Positions 48,277 through 56,860 of a stretch of DNA of 64,000 bases are shown one piece after another (positions within the stretch are counted from its first letter, which is position 1; every line of letters starts with the position of its first letter). Below the pieces are notes generated by a model. That model saw only the letters and a list, made by a program, of their open reading frames with translations. It had not been told where the DNA came from and searched no databases. Where the stretch lies: the NCBI GenBank assembly GCA_022779365.1, contig JALFSI010000037.1:1-64000 (forward strand). The letters run 5' to 3'. Both the position numbers and the translations under genes were made by a program. Origin of the DNA: CAG-170 sp022779365. GTDB taxonomy: Bacteria; Bacillota; Clostridia; Oscillospirales; Oscillospiraceae.

Positions 48277-49019
48277 AAAAGGAGCGGCTTTTTCTCTCCA
48301 CCATCGCGGACGACGCCGTGCAGACTGCGCGGGAATTTGGACTCGGCGTGGAGTTGGCGCAGTTCTGTCTGGCGGAGAACATGGACAAGACCCCGCCGGA
48401 CGTGCAGGCGAGTCTTGACGCGGCGCTCGAAGTGCCGCGCCGGGTGCTTCACGCGCCGTTTGCGGAGCTGTGCCCCGCCGCCATCGACCCGCTCGTGCGC
48501 GAGGTAGCGAAGCGGCGCTTTTTGCAGGCGGCGGCGCTGGCAAAGCGCTATGGCGCGGAGAAAATGGTGGTGCATTCGGGCTTCATCCCGCTCGTCTACT
48601 ACCCGGAGTGGTTCGCGCCGCAGTCAGCGGCGTTCTGGCGGGAATTTCTGAACGATGTGGACGGGCTGACGCTGTGCGTCGAAAATGTGATGGAAACGTC
48701 GCCGGACGCACTGCGGCAGGTCGCGGAGCAGGTGAACGATCCGCGCCTGCGCATCTGTTTCGATGTGGGGCACGCATTCTGTCAGAGCGGCGAGCTTGCG
48801 CCGTGGCTGGACGCGCTCGCGCCGTACAGTTCCCATGTGCACCTGCACAACAATCACGGCACGTTTGACGAGCATCTTGGGCTGCCGGACGGCACGCTCG
48901 ATATGGCGACGGTCATCCGGCAGTTAGAGGCGCTTGCGCCGCAGGCGACGTACACGCTGGAGGTGCGCTCCGCGCGCGCGTCGGTCGAGTGGCTTTTGAA
49001 AGAGGGACTTTTATCATGA
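48273..49019 (+). CDS. TIM-barrel protein, sugar phosphate isomerase/AP endonuclease-2 family
   Basis: 248 aa. Barrel motifs of the xylose isomerase-like superfamily: VVHSGFIPLVYYPEW, LCVENVMETSPDAL, ICFDVGHAFCQSGE and VHLHNNHGTFDEHLGLPDG, which supply E, D-x2-H and H metal ligands. The substrate is unknown. It overlaps the NUDIX gene (4 nt) and cobT (4 nt), so it is translated within the corrinoid operon and may have a role there. Confidence 0.8.
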   Translation: MKKERLFLSTIADDAVQTAREFGLGVELAQFCLAENMDKTPPDVQASLDAALEVPRRVLHAPFAELCPAAIDPLVREVAKRRFLQAAALAKRYGAEKMVVHSGFIPLVYYPEWFAPQSAAFWREFLNDVDGLTLCVENVMETSPDALRQVAEQVNDPRLRICFDVGHAFCQSGELAPWLDALAPYSSHVHLHNNHGTFDEHLGLPDGTLDMATVIRQLEALAPQATYTLEVRSARASVEWLLKEGLLS

Positions 49020-50110
49020 ATCGGGACGCATTTTCCGCGCGGCTCGCCGCCATCCGACCGGCGGACGCGGCGGCGATGGATGCCGCGCGGCGGCGGCAGG
49101 CGCAGCTTGCCAAGCCGCCCGGGAGTTTGGGAAAACTGGAGGACATCTCCATTCAGCTCGCCGGGATCACGGGTCATACTTATAATGAGATTGAAAAGAC
49201 GCGCATTTACGTTCTTGCTGCCGACAACGGCGTGGTGGCGGAGGGCGTTTCTTCCGCGCCGCAGTCGGTCACGCGGCAGCAGGCGATCAATCTTACGCGC
49301 GGCGTGACGGGCGCAAGCGCCATCGCGCATCATTTTGGCGATGAGCTGGTCGTGGTGGACGTGGGCATCGCGGAGGACTACACCTGCCCGCAGATCGTAA
49401 ACCGCCGCATCGCGCGCGGCACAAAAAATATTGCAAAAGAGCCTGCCATGACCGTGCAGCAGGCGCTCACCGCGCTGGACACCGGCATGACGCTTGCCGC
49501 GCAGGCGAAGCGCGACGGCGTGCAGGCGCTGGGCGTGGGTGAGATGGGCATCGGCAACACCACCACCTCGGCGGCTGTGCTCATGGCGCTGACGGGCTGC
49601 GCGGTGGAGGACGCCGTGGGGCGCGGCGGCGGCGTGACGGAGGAAGCGTTCGCGCGCAAGCGCGCCGTTGTAGCCGGGGCGCTTGCGCGCCTGCACCCGG
49701 ACGCGGGCGACGCAGTCGATGTGCTCGCCAAGGTCGGCGGCTTCGATCTTGCGGCGATGGCGGGCGTGTTCCTCGGCGCGGCGGAGAGCCGCCTGCCGGT
49801 GGTGATCGACGGATTTATCTCCGTGACAGCGGCGCTGTGCGCCGTGCGGCTGTGCCCGGCGGCGCGGGACTTTTTATTCCCGTCGCACGGCTCGTTTGAG
49901 CGCGGCTACGCCGTCGCCGCGCAGGCGCTTTCGCTCACGCCAGTGCTGACGCTGGATATGCGGCTGGGCGAGGGCAGCGGCTGCCCGCTGGGGTTTCGTG
50001 TGTTGGAGGCGGCGTGCGCCGCGATGAACGGGATGGCGACGTTTGAGGACGCGCGGATCGACGACGGCTATCTCGCGCCCATCCGCGCAAAGGACTGCTT
50101 TACGGTATGA
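49016..50110 (+). CDS. cobT: Nicotinate-nucleotide--dimethylbenzimidazole phosphoribosyltransferase
   Basis: 364 aa; activates the lower-ligand base to its alpha-riboside phosphate for cobamide assembly. Motifs: LAKPPGSLGKLEDISIQLAG, VLAADNGVVAEGVS, GEMGIGNTTTSAAV and the C-terminal region EGSGCPLGFRVLEAAC with the catalytic Glu region near MRLGEG. The start is ATG 49016, overlapping the upstream stop. First of cobT-cobU-cobS, the nucleotide-loop assembly set. Confidence 0.96.
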   Translation: MNRDAFSARLAAIRPADAAAMDAARRRQAQLAKPPGSLGKLEDISIQLAGITGHTYNEIEKTRIYVLAADNGVVAEGVSSAPQSVTRQQAINLTRGVTGASAIAHHFGDELVVVDVGIAEDYTCPQIVNRRIARGTKNIAKEPAMTVQQALTALDTGMTLAAQAKRDGVQALGVGEMGIGNTTTSAAVLMALTGCAVEDAVGRGGGVTEEAFARKRAVVAGALARLHPDAGDAVDVLAKVGGFDLAAMAGVFLGAAESRLPVVIDGFISVTAALCAVRLCPAARDFLFPSHGSFERGYAVAAQALSLTPVLTLDMRLGEGSGCPLGFRVLEAACAAMNGMATFEDARIDDGYLAPIRAKDCFTV

Positions 50111-50646
50111 ATGTTTTTTTATCAGGCGGCTCGAAGAGCGGCAAATCCATGCTGGCGCAGCGCATCGCGCGCGCGATGTGCCCGGGTGCGCCAAGGTATT
50201 ATCTTGCCACGATGATCCCGCATGACGCGGAGGACGAAGCGCGCATCGCGCGCCACCGCGCCGAGCGTGCGGGCTGGGGCTTTGAAACGGTCGAATGCGG
50301 AACACACATCCTTGCCGCGCTGGAAAAGACCGACCCGGCTGGCGTGTTTTTGCTGGACAGCGTGACGGCGTTACTCTCCAACGAGATGTTCCGCGCGGAC
50401 GGCACGATGGACGAAGACGCCGGGGCGCGGCTTGCGCGCGAGCTGACAGAGCTTGCGGAAAAAACGGGCAATTGCGTGTTCGTCTGCGACAATATCTTTG
50501 CCGACGCCGGCGCTTACGGCGAGTGGACCGAGCGCTACCGGCAGGCGCTGGGTGCGCTCGGCGCGGCGCTGTGCCGCGTGTGCGAGGCTGCGGGCGAGGT
50601 CTGCTGCGGCGTGCCGCACTGGTTCAAGGGAGGATGGGCAGAATGA
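50107..50646 (+). CDS. cobU: Adenosylcobinamide kinase / phosphate guanylyltransferase
   Basis: 179 aa. P-loop GGSKSGKSMLAQR, the conserved YLATMIPHDAEDEARIARHR with the catalytic His region, LLDSVTALLSNEM and VCDNIFADAGAYGEWTERYR. It phosphorylates and guanylates adenosylcobinamide. It overlaps cobT and cobS by 4 nt each. A shortened relative lies at 51391-51756. Confidence 0.94.
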   Translation: MNVFLSGGSKSGKSMLAQRIARAMCPGAPRYYLATMIPHDAEDEARIARHRAERAGWGFETVECGTHILAALEKTDPAGVFLLDSVTALLSNEMFRADGTMDEDAGARLARELTELAEKTGNCVFVCDNIFADAGAYGEWTERYRQALGALGAALCRVCEAAGEVCCGVPHWFKGGWAE

Positions 50647-51377
50647 AAAAGCAATGGCGCGCGCTGTGCATGGCGTGGGGGATGTTCTGCATCGTCCCAT
50701 GCCCCAGCCGCCGGTGGGACGAGGCGGCGCGAAGCTGGATGATCGTCTGGTTTCCGCTCGTGGGGCTGCTGGCGGGCGGCGTATGGCGGCTGCTGGCGCT
50801 GCTGCCCAGCTCGATGCTCACGGCGGCGCTGCTGTGCGCCGCGCCGTTCGTTGTGACGGGCTTTTTGCATCTGGACGGCTATATGGACTGCTGCGACGCG
50901 ATTTTATCCCGCCGGGAGCTTGCCGTGCGGCAGAAGATCCTCAAGGATTCGCACGTCGGCGCGTTTGCCGTGATCGGGCTGGCAATTTTATTTTTGCTGC
51001 AATTCGCGGCGTTCTGTACGTTGGACATTGCGCACAGCGCATGGGCGCTGCTGCTGCTTCCTGTATGCACGCGCGCGGCGGCGGGGCTGTGTGTGAGCAC
51101 GATGCGCCCCATGGCGGCAAGTCAGTACGGCGGCGATTTTGCACGCGAGAAAAAAACGCCGCAGTGCGTGTGCCTTGCGCTCTGGCTCGCGCTCGCGCTC
51201 GCGGCGGGGTGGCTTTTCTGCGGCTTGCGGGCGCTTGCGCTCGGCGCGGGAGCGCTCTGCGTGTGGCTGGCGGCGCTGTACGGCAAGTCGCAGCTCGGCG
51301 GGATGTCCGGCGACGTGTCCGGCTTTGCGCTGACGCTGGGCGAGCTGGCGGGCGTGCTGTGCCTCTGCATTTTCTAA
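50643..51377 (+). CDS. cobS: Adenosylcobinamide-GDP ribazoletransferase (cobalamin synthase)
   Basis: 244 aa integral membrane protein with about six to seven helices; joins AdoCbi-GDP to alpha-ribazole phosphate. Motifs: FCIVPCPSRRWDE at the N-terminus, the metal-binding HLDGYMDCCDAILSRRE and LKDSHVGAFAVIGLAI, then GMSGDVSGFALTLGE near the C-terminus. The start is ATG 50643, nine bases after GGGAGG, overlapping the cobU stop. Confidence 0.94.
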   Translation: MKKQWRALCMAWGMFCIVPCPSRRWDEAARSWMIVWFPLVGLLAGGVWRLLALLPSSMLTAALLCAAPFVVTGFLHLDGYMDCCDAILSRRELAVRQKILKDSHVGAFAVIGLAILFLLQFAAFCTLDIAHSAWALLLLPVCTRAAAGLCVSTMRPMAASQYGGDFAREKKTPQCVCLALWLALALAAGWLFCGLRALALGAGALCVWLAALYGKSQLGGMSGDVSGFALTLGELAGVLCLCIF

Positions 51378-51390
51378 AGGAGGAACGACG

Positions 51391-51756
51391 ATGATCCTGA
51401 TCGTGGGCGGCGCGTACCAAAATAAGCGCGCCTTTGCCATGGCGCATTTTGCGCTTGCGCCGGAGGAGCTTTGCGACTGCACGGACGCTGTGCCCGATCC
51501 TTCCAAAAAGGCGCTGTGCCATGTGGAGCAGTATGTGTTGCGCTGCGTGCGCGAGGGGCGGGACGAGACGGCGCTGCTGAATGCGCCGCTGGATGATAAA
51601 ATTCTGATTTTTGACGATATTTCTTGCGGTGTTGTGCCGCTGGACGCGCAAACGCGCGCGTGGCGCGAACGCTCCGGGCGGCTCGCGGCGGCGCTGGCGC
51701 AGCGCGCGGACGAGGTCTGGCGTGTGTTTTTCGGACTGGGTGAGCGGATAAAATGA
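51391..51756 (+). CDS. Truncated CobU-like protein with degenerate P-loop
   Basis: 121 aa. It starts MILIVGGAYQNKRAFAMAHF, where a kinase would have GGxxSGKS, so the phosphate-binding Ser/Lys pattern is lost. The middle lacks the CobU histidine block. The C-terminal half (IFDDISCGVVPLDAQTRAW ... RSGRLAAALAQRADEVW) resembles the CobU C-terminus. It follows cobS by 13 nt with GGAGG upstream. It may be a regulatory or scaffold partner, or bind a corrinoid or nucleotide without catalysis. Confidence 0.65.
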   Translation: MILIVGGAYQNKRAFAMAHFALAPEELCDCTDAVPDPSKKALCHVEQYVLRCVREGRDETALLNAPLDDKILIFDDISCGVVPLDAQTRAWRERSGRLAAALAQRADEVWRVFFGLGERIK

Positions 51757-51774
51757 ATCGGAAAAAGCATCCGC

Positions 51775-51803
51775 TTGCATAAAGCGCGCGAATATGATAC
51801 ACT
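51775..51803 (+). promoter_or_regulatory. Promoter of the toroid-SLH/DUF4430 operon
   Basis: TTGCAT (51775-51780), 17-bp spacer, TACACT (51798-51803), about 60 nt before the start codon. It gives the surface-protein pair its own transcription unit after the cob operon. Confidence 0.6.
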
Positions 51804-51862
51804 GCTGTAAATAATATAAAAATCATTTTTTGCATGGAACTTCCGAAGGGAGGCTCATATCA

Positions 51863-53416
51863 ATGAAGAAAAAACTGCTTGCCATTTTGCTGGCGGCGGG
51901 CATTTTACTCACGCTCTGCCCCGCGGCGCTTGCCGCGGAGGTCCCGGCGGACGCGATCGCGGGCGCGCAGAAATATCTGCTGGAGTCCATGCCGCGCGGC
52001 ACGTCCGGCGGCGCGGCGGATCATGTGATGTTCACGCTCGTGCGCAGCGGCGCGGCGCTCCCGGAGGGGTACGCGCTGCAATATTACGAGAGCGTGACGG
52101 CGGAGCTGGTGGAAAACGGCAGCCCCGCCGGGCGCAGACGCCCGGGCGAGCTTGCCCGCGCTGCGCTGGCGCTGCGCGCCATGGGAAAAGACCCTGCGAA
52201 CGTGTGCGGGCAGAACCTTTTGACGGCGCTGGCGGATTTTGACGCGTGCGCGCAGACGGGTCTGCCGGGCGTTTTGACTGCGCTGCGCACGCTCGACTGC
52301 GCAAATTACGACATTCCCGCAGTGGACGGGGTCTCTACCCCGGCGACGCGCGAGCTGTATCTCAGCGCGATCCTCAACGCGCAGCTTCCTGACGGCGGCT
52401 GGGCGCTGCACGGCGGCAAGGCGGACGCCGCGACGACCGCGTCGGTCTTACAGGCGCTCGCACGCTACCGCGACCAGCAGCAGGTGGCGAACGCCGTCGC
52501 GCTCGGCGTGGAGCGGCTGTCGGCGCTGCAGCAGGACGACGGCGGCTATACCGTATGGTCAACGCCCTCGTCTGAGCCGACGGCGCAGGTGCTGCTTGCG
52601 CTGTGCGCGCTGGACATCGCGGTGGACGACGAACGCTTTACGAAGAACGGCGCGACCGCGCTCGACAAGCTCCTGAGCTATCGCGACGCGTCCGGCGGCT
52701 TTTTGGGATCGCTGCACCCCAGCCTCACCGCCACCTATCAGGCGCTTCAGGCGCTGTGCGCCGTGCAGCGCGCGCAGAGCGGACAGGCGGAGCTGTATGA
52801 CCTGACCGACGTGACGCTCACCGCCCAGCCGGAGCTTGCCTCCGGCGTCAAGGCGGCGCAGCTTCAGAAAAACGGTGCGGTCTTTTCCGACACCGAAGCC
52901 CATGAAAACCGCGACGCCATCAACATCCTCGGCTCGTTCGGCATCATCAGCGGCGTAGGCGGCGGGCGCTTCAGCCCCGACAGCACCATGACCCGCGCGC
53001 AGTTCGCCAAGATCGTTGTATGCGCGCTGGGACTGGAGGCACAGTACCGCGGCACGTTTGCCGACGTCACCGAGAGCGCGTGGTACGCCCCCTATGTGGA
53101 CACGGCGGCGGCGTATGGCATCGTGCGCGGCGTGGGCGACGGTAATTTTAACCCCGACAGCAGCATCACCCGGCAGGAATCCGCCGTGATGCTCGCGCGC
53201 GCGGCGGCGCTGTGCGGCTTTGACACCGCCATGGAGGACACCTCCGCCGTGCCGGACACGGTGTCCGACTGGGCGGGAAGCGGCGTGGCGTTCTGCCTGA
53301 AAAATGAGATCATGACCACCGCACAGGCACAGCAGTCAGGCGTAGCCGTGCTGCGCTGCGAGGTTGCGCAGATGCTGTGTAACCTCCTGATGCAGACGGC
53401 AATTTTGAAATTTTAA
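51863..53416 (+). CDS. Secreted alpha-toroid (terpenoid cyclase/prenyltransferase-like) protein with SLH domains
   Basis: 517 aa. A signal peptide ends near ALAAE (about 24). Residues about 30-320 contain prenyltransferase/squalene-cyclase-type helical repeats with QLPDGGWALHGG, QQDDGGYTVWSTPSSEPTAQ and SYRDASGGFLGSLHPSLTAT. Three S-layer homology segments follow (about 350, 399 and 467: FGIISGVGGGRFSPDSTMTR, YGIVRGVGDGNFNPDSSITR, WAGSGVAFCLKNEIM). The start is ATG 51863 behind GGGAGG. It would sit in the cell wall. The same toroid fold forms the N-terminal domain of intrinsic factor/transcobalamin, and cob genes lie just upstream, so corrinoid binding is a reasonable but unproven inference. 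Confidence 0.85.
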   Translation: MKKKLLAILLAAGILLTLCPAALAAEVPADAIAGAQKYLLESMPRGTSGGAADHVMFTLVRSGAALPEGYALQYYESVTAELVENGSPAGRRRPGELARAALALRAMGKDPANVCGQNLLTALADFDACAQTGLPGVLTALRTLDCANYDIPAVDGVSTPATRELYLSAILNAQLPDGGWALHGGKADAATTASVLQALARYRDQQQVANAVALGVERLSALQQDDGGYTVWSTPSSEPTAQVLLALCALDIAVDDERFTKNGATALDKLLSYRDASGGFLGSLHPSLTATYQALQALCAVQRAQSGQAELYDLTDVTLTAQPELASGVKAAQLQKNGAVFSDTEAHENRDAINILGSFGIISGVGGGRFSPDSTMTRAQFAKIVVCALGLEAQYRGTFADVTESAWYAPYVDTAAAYGIVRGVGDGNFNPDSSITRQESAVMLARAAALCGFDTAMEDTSAVPDTVSDWAGSGVAFCLKNEIMTTAQAQQSGVAVLRCEVAQMLCNLLMQTAILKF

Positions 53417-53427
53417 GGAGAGCGATC

Positions 53428-53889
53428 ATGAAAAAACGTATTTTTGCGGCGCTTTGCGCGCTGCTGCTGATCCTGAGCCTGTCCGCGTGCGCCGCGAAAA
53501 AGACGACCTGCACGCTGACGATCGCCTGTGAAACGGCGCTGACAAGCGCCGGGCTGGACGCGGAAACGGTCGCGGCGCTGCCGTCCGATGGCTATCTGCT
53601 GCCCGCGACCGAGGTCGAATTTACCGACGGCGAGAGCGTGCTGGAGGTCCTGCGCCGCACCGCGCAGGAGCACGCTCTGACGCTGGACGTCGTGGACGGC
53701 GAATATCCGTATGTGAACGCGATCGGACCGCTCGCAGGCGGCAGCGCCGGTCCGATGGCCGGCTGGCTCGTCAGCGTGAACGGCGAATACCCGTCCGTGG
53801 GCGTCGCCGATATAAAGGTGCAGGCGGGCGACGCCATCGTCTTTTCCTACACCTGTGACGGCGGGGCAGACCTTGGAATTGTCTGGTGA
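53428..53889 (+). CDS. DUF4430 lipoprotein
   Basis: 153 aa. The lipobox LSAC gives lipid-modified Cys21. The rest is a DUF4430 domain (ESVLEVLRRTAQEHALTL, AGWLVSVNGEYPSVGVAD, VQAGDAIVFSYTCDGG). DUF4430 is also the C-terminal beta domain of animal intrinsic factor and transcobalamins. It lies 11 nt downstream of the toroid-SLH gene with AAGGAG upstream, so the two are co-expressed. Together they supply, on separate chains, both folds of those B12 carriers. Ligand inferred from architecture and cob context. Confidence 0.85.
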   Translation: MKKRIFAALCALLLILSLSACAAKKTTCTLTIACETALTSAGLDAETVAALPSDGYLLPATEVEFTDGESVLEVLRRTAQEHALTLDVVDGEYPYVNAIGPLAGGSAGPMAGWLVSVNGEYPSVGVADIKVQAGDAIVFSYTCDGGADLGIVW

Positions 53890-53909
53890 ACTGTTTTAGA
53901 AACTGAATC

Positions 53910-53951
53910 GCGCCGGTGTATAAGAATTTGCTCTTTACACCGGCGCTTTTT
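53910..53951 (+). terminator. Terminator of the toroid-SLH/DUF4430 operon
   Basis: GCGCCGGTGTA / TACACCGGCGC stem followed by TTTTTGTG. Confidence 0.9.
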
Positions 53952-54007
53952 GTGTTAAAATAGAGATAAACACTATACTAGGAAAGTTTGCGGGAGGAAC
54001 TACATAC

Positions 54008-55381
54008 ATGGATACTTTTGATGTCGTGGTCCTGGGCGGCGGCCCGGGCGGCTATCTGTGCGCCGAACGCGCGGCGCAGGGCGGTCTGACGGCGGCGGTC
54101 GTGGAGCGGCGGGCGCTGGGCGGAACGTGCCTGAACGAGGGCTGCGTCCCCACCAAGAGCCTTTTGTATTGCGCCAAGCAGTACGCCGCCGCGCAGCACG
54201 GCGCGGATTACGGCGTGCACGCGGAGAACGTCTCGTTTGACCACGTGGCGGTCATCGACCGCAAGAACAAGGTCGTCAAAACGCTCGTCTCCGGCGTCGG
54301 CTTCACGATGAAGTCCAACAAGGTCAAGGTCTACACTGCCGCCGCGAAGGTCCTCGGCAAGAACGCCGCGGGGCTGTTTGAGGTGGATGCAGGCGGTACG
54401 ACCATCGCTGGTAAGCGCCTCGTCGTTGCCACCGGCTCGGTCGCGTCCGTCCCGCCCATTCCGGGCGTGAAGGAGGGGCTCGCCTCCGGCTTTGTGATGA
54501 CGAACCGCGAGATCCTCGACCTGCGCGAAGTGCCCAAGACGCTTGTCTGCATCGGCGGCGGCGTCATCGGTCTGGAAATGGCGTGCTATTTTGCCACCAT
54601 CGGCGTGAAGGTCATCGTGATCGAAATGATGTCCAAGATCGCAGGTCCGACCGACCCCGAGATCTGCGACATCCTCATGAAGACCTACAAAAAGCTCGGC
54701 ATGGAGTTCTATCTGAACGCGGGCGTCAAGAAGGTCGAAGCCGGCAGCGTCACCTATGAGGACGCGTCGGGTCTGCACACCGTCGCGTGCGACCGCGTGC
54801 TCCTGTCCGCCGGCCGCCGCGCCAACATCGAGGGGTTGGATCTGGAAGAGAAGCTGGGCGTTGCCACCGAGCGCGGCAAGGTCCTGACTGACGAGCACCT
54901 GTGCACGAACGTCGAGGGCGTGTACGCTGTGGGCGACTGCAACGGCAAGCTCATGCTCGCGCACACCGCCTACCGCGAGGCGGAGGTCGCCGTGAACCAT
55001 ATGCGCGGCATTAAGGACCACATCGACTACAGCATCACCCCCTCCGTTATCTACACGACCCCCGAGGTCGCCTGTGTCGGCGAGACCGAGCAGAGCGCGA
55101 AGGACAAGGGTCTGGACGTGAAGGTCGTCAAAGCGCCCATGATGGCGTCGGGTCGTTTCGTCGCTGAAAACCTGAAGGGCGACGGCTTCTGCAAGCTCAT
55201 CTATGATGTCAAGAAGCGCGAGCTTGTCGGCGTGCATATCATCGGCAGCTACGCCTCCGAGATGATCTACGGCGCGGCGGCGATGGTCTACTCCAAGCTG
55301 CCCGTGCAGCATCTGAACAAGATCGTGTTCCCGCACCCCACCGTCTGCGAAGTCATCCGCGAAGCGCTGTTCATGCTGTAA
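54008..55381 (+). CDS. lpdA: Dihydrolipoyl dehydrogenase
   Basis: 457 aa flavoprotein disulfide reductase. FAD motif VVVLGGGPGGYLCAERAA, redox-active disulfide GGTCLNEGCVPTKSL, NAD motif CIGGGVIGLEMACYF, second FAD motif VYAVGDCNG and catalytic His-Glu FPHPTVCE. It oxidises dihydrolipoyl groups of 2-oxoacid dehydrogenase or glycine cleavage complexes. No E1/E2 or gcv genes are adjacent, so its partner complex is elsewhere. It ends in a bidirectional terminator. Confidence 0.94.
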   Translation: MDTFDVVVLGGGPGGYLCAERAAQGGLTAAVVERRALGGTCLNEGCVPTKSLLYCAKQYAAAQHGADYGVHAENVSFDHVAVIDRKNKVVKTLVSGVGFTMKSNKVKVYTAAAKVLGKNAAGLFEVDAGGTTIAGKRLVVATGSVASVPPIPGVKEGLASGFVMTNREILDLREVPKTLVCIGGGVIGLEMACYFATIGVKVIVIEMMSKIAGPTDPEICDILMKTYKKLGMEFYLNAGVKKVEAGSVTYEDASGLHTVACDRVLLSAGRRANIEGLDLEEKLGVATERGKVLTDEHLCTNVEGVYAVGDCNGKLMLAHTAYREAEVAVNHMRGIKDHIDYSITPSVIYTTPEVACVGETEQSAKDKGLDVKVVKAPMMASGRFVAENLKGDGFCKLIYDVKKRELVGVHIIGSYASEMIYGAAAMVYSKLPVQHLNKIVFPHPTVCEVIREALFML

Positions 55382-55390
55382 AAGTTACAA

Positions 55391-55426
55391 AAATTGCCCG
55401 TTCCAAGCGGAACGGGCAGTTTTTTA
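55391..55426. terminator. Bidirectional terminator between lpdA and the MATE gene
   Basis: TGCCCGTTCC / GGAACGGGCA stem with AAGC loop and A/T tracts both sides; it overlaps the MATE stop codon. Confidence 0.9.
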
Positions 55427-56788
55427 TGCTTCACGCGTTAGCTTATGTATCCAATGATAGCGGTTGACGCGGATGGCGTTGGGGATACATTTGAAGAACT
55501 GGTCGGCGTTGAGGCAGATCGCCACAACGATGGCGGGGGCTTTCCACACGAACGCCGCCAGATATGACACCGGCAGCACGATGCACCAGATCGAGATGAG
55601 ATCGACGATCACGGGGAACTTTGTATCGCCGCCGCCGCGCAGGATGCCCATGCTCGCGGGCATCTGGTACGACATCGTAAACACCACCGCGCATTGCAGC
55701 AGCAAAAACTGCTCCGCCAGCGCGTGTGTCGTGTCAGACAGCTTATAGAGCGACAGCAGCGGCACGCGGATGACGAACAGGATGAGCGCCAGCGTCAGCC
55801 CCGTGGCAAGATAAATTGCCTGCATGGTGTGCGCGCTGCGGTGCAGCGCAGCGTCGTCCGCACCCGAGCCGATCTGCTTGGCGATGAGGATGCTCGACGC
55901 CGTCGCCGCGGCGACCGCGGCGACCTTGAGAAGCAAAAAGATCGTGGACGAGATGGAATACGCCGCCACGGCGTTGTCGTTCATGTGCCCCAAAATCGCA
56001 GTCTGCAAGCAGTTGGACGCGCCCCACATCGCACCCTGGAGCACGACCGGCAGGGCGACCTTGCCGTAATCGCGGGCGAGCTCGCCGCCGCGCCGGAACA
56101 GCTCACGCAGGCGCAGGGCAAGGCGCTTGTCGTGCACGAGCACATACCAGCCGACGATCAGAAATTCCAGCACGCGCGCGGTGAGCGTGCCGATGGCAGC
56201 GCCGCGCACGCCCAGCTCCGGCGCGCCGAGGTTGCCGCCGATGAGCAGATAGTTGATGCTGCAGTTCACCACCAGCGACACGACCGACACCCGCAGCGCG
56301 AGCTGCACGTTCTCGACGCTTCGCATCGCGCCGAGCAGCACGGTGGTCACGGCGAAGAACGGGTAGGAAAAGCGCAGAATGTCCAGATACCGCACGCCCT
56401 CGGCGATCATTGCCTCGTCCTTTACGAACAGTGCCACGCACTGCCATGGCGCGATGGACGTGAGCGCGAACATCACAAGCGAAAAGATCAGCTCCAGCCG
56501 CACGCCGATGGCGGTCAGCCGCCGGATCGGCTCGGTGCGCTTCTGCCCCCAATACTGCCCCGCCAGCACGATGAGCGCGTTGGAGACGGCAAAGGCGATC
56601 TGCTGGACGAAAAACTGGATCTGGTTGACCGCCGCCACGCCGGAGAGCGAGATCTCGGAGTACGAGCCGATCATGACGTTGTCCGCCAGATTCACGCACA
56701 GCACGACCGCCTGCTCCAGCATCAGCGCGCCGGACAGCGCCAGAAAGCTGCGGTAAAAGGCTTTGTCCCGCACAAAAAAGTTTCGCAT
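55424..56788 (-). CDS. MATE-family efflux transporter
   Basis: 454 aa with about twelve transmembrane helices in two similar halves (starting FLALSGALMLEQAVVLCVNL; second half from about residue 235). Substrate unknown; MATE proteins export cationic drugs or metabolites using Na+ or H+. It is monocistronic, between two terminators. Confidence 0.92.
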   Translation of the reverse strand: MRNFFVRDKAFYRSFLALSGALMLEQAVVLCVNLADNVMIGSYSEISLSGVAAVNQIQFFVQQIAFAVSNALIVLAGQYWGQKRTEPIRRLTAIGVRLELIFSLVMFALTSIAPWQCVALFVKDEAMIAEGVRYLDILRFSYPFFAVTTVLLGAMRSVENVQLALRVSVVSLVVNCSINYLLIGGNLGAPELGVRGAAIGTLTARVLEFLIVGWYVLVHDKRLALRLRELFRRGGELARDYGKVALPVVLQGAMWGASNCLQTAILGHMNDNAVAAYSISSTIFLLLKVAAVAAATASSILIAKQIGSGADDAALHRSAHTMQAIYLATGLTLALILFVIRVPLLSLYKLSDTTHALAEQFLLLQCAVVFTMSYQMPASMGILRGGGDTKFPVIVDLISIWCIVLPVSYLAAFVWKAPAIVVAICLNADQFFKCIPNAIRVNRYHWIHKLTREA

Positions 56789-56808
56789 GATAGATCCCTC
56801 TTTGAAAA

Positions 56809-56834
56809 ATGGGAGCGGCGTGCGCCGCTCCCAT
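56809..56834 (-). terminator. Terminator of the xylose-isomerase-like gene
   Basis: Minus strand ATGGGAGCGGC / GCCGCTCCCAT followed by TTTTTC, 27 nt past the stop. Confidence 0.85.
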
Positions 56835-56860
56835 TCGGAGTATGTGCAAGATCGTGAATC

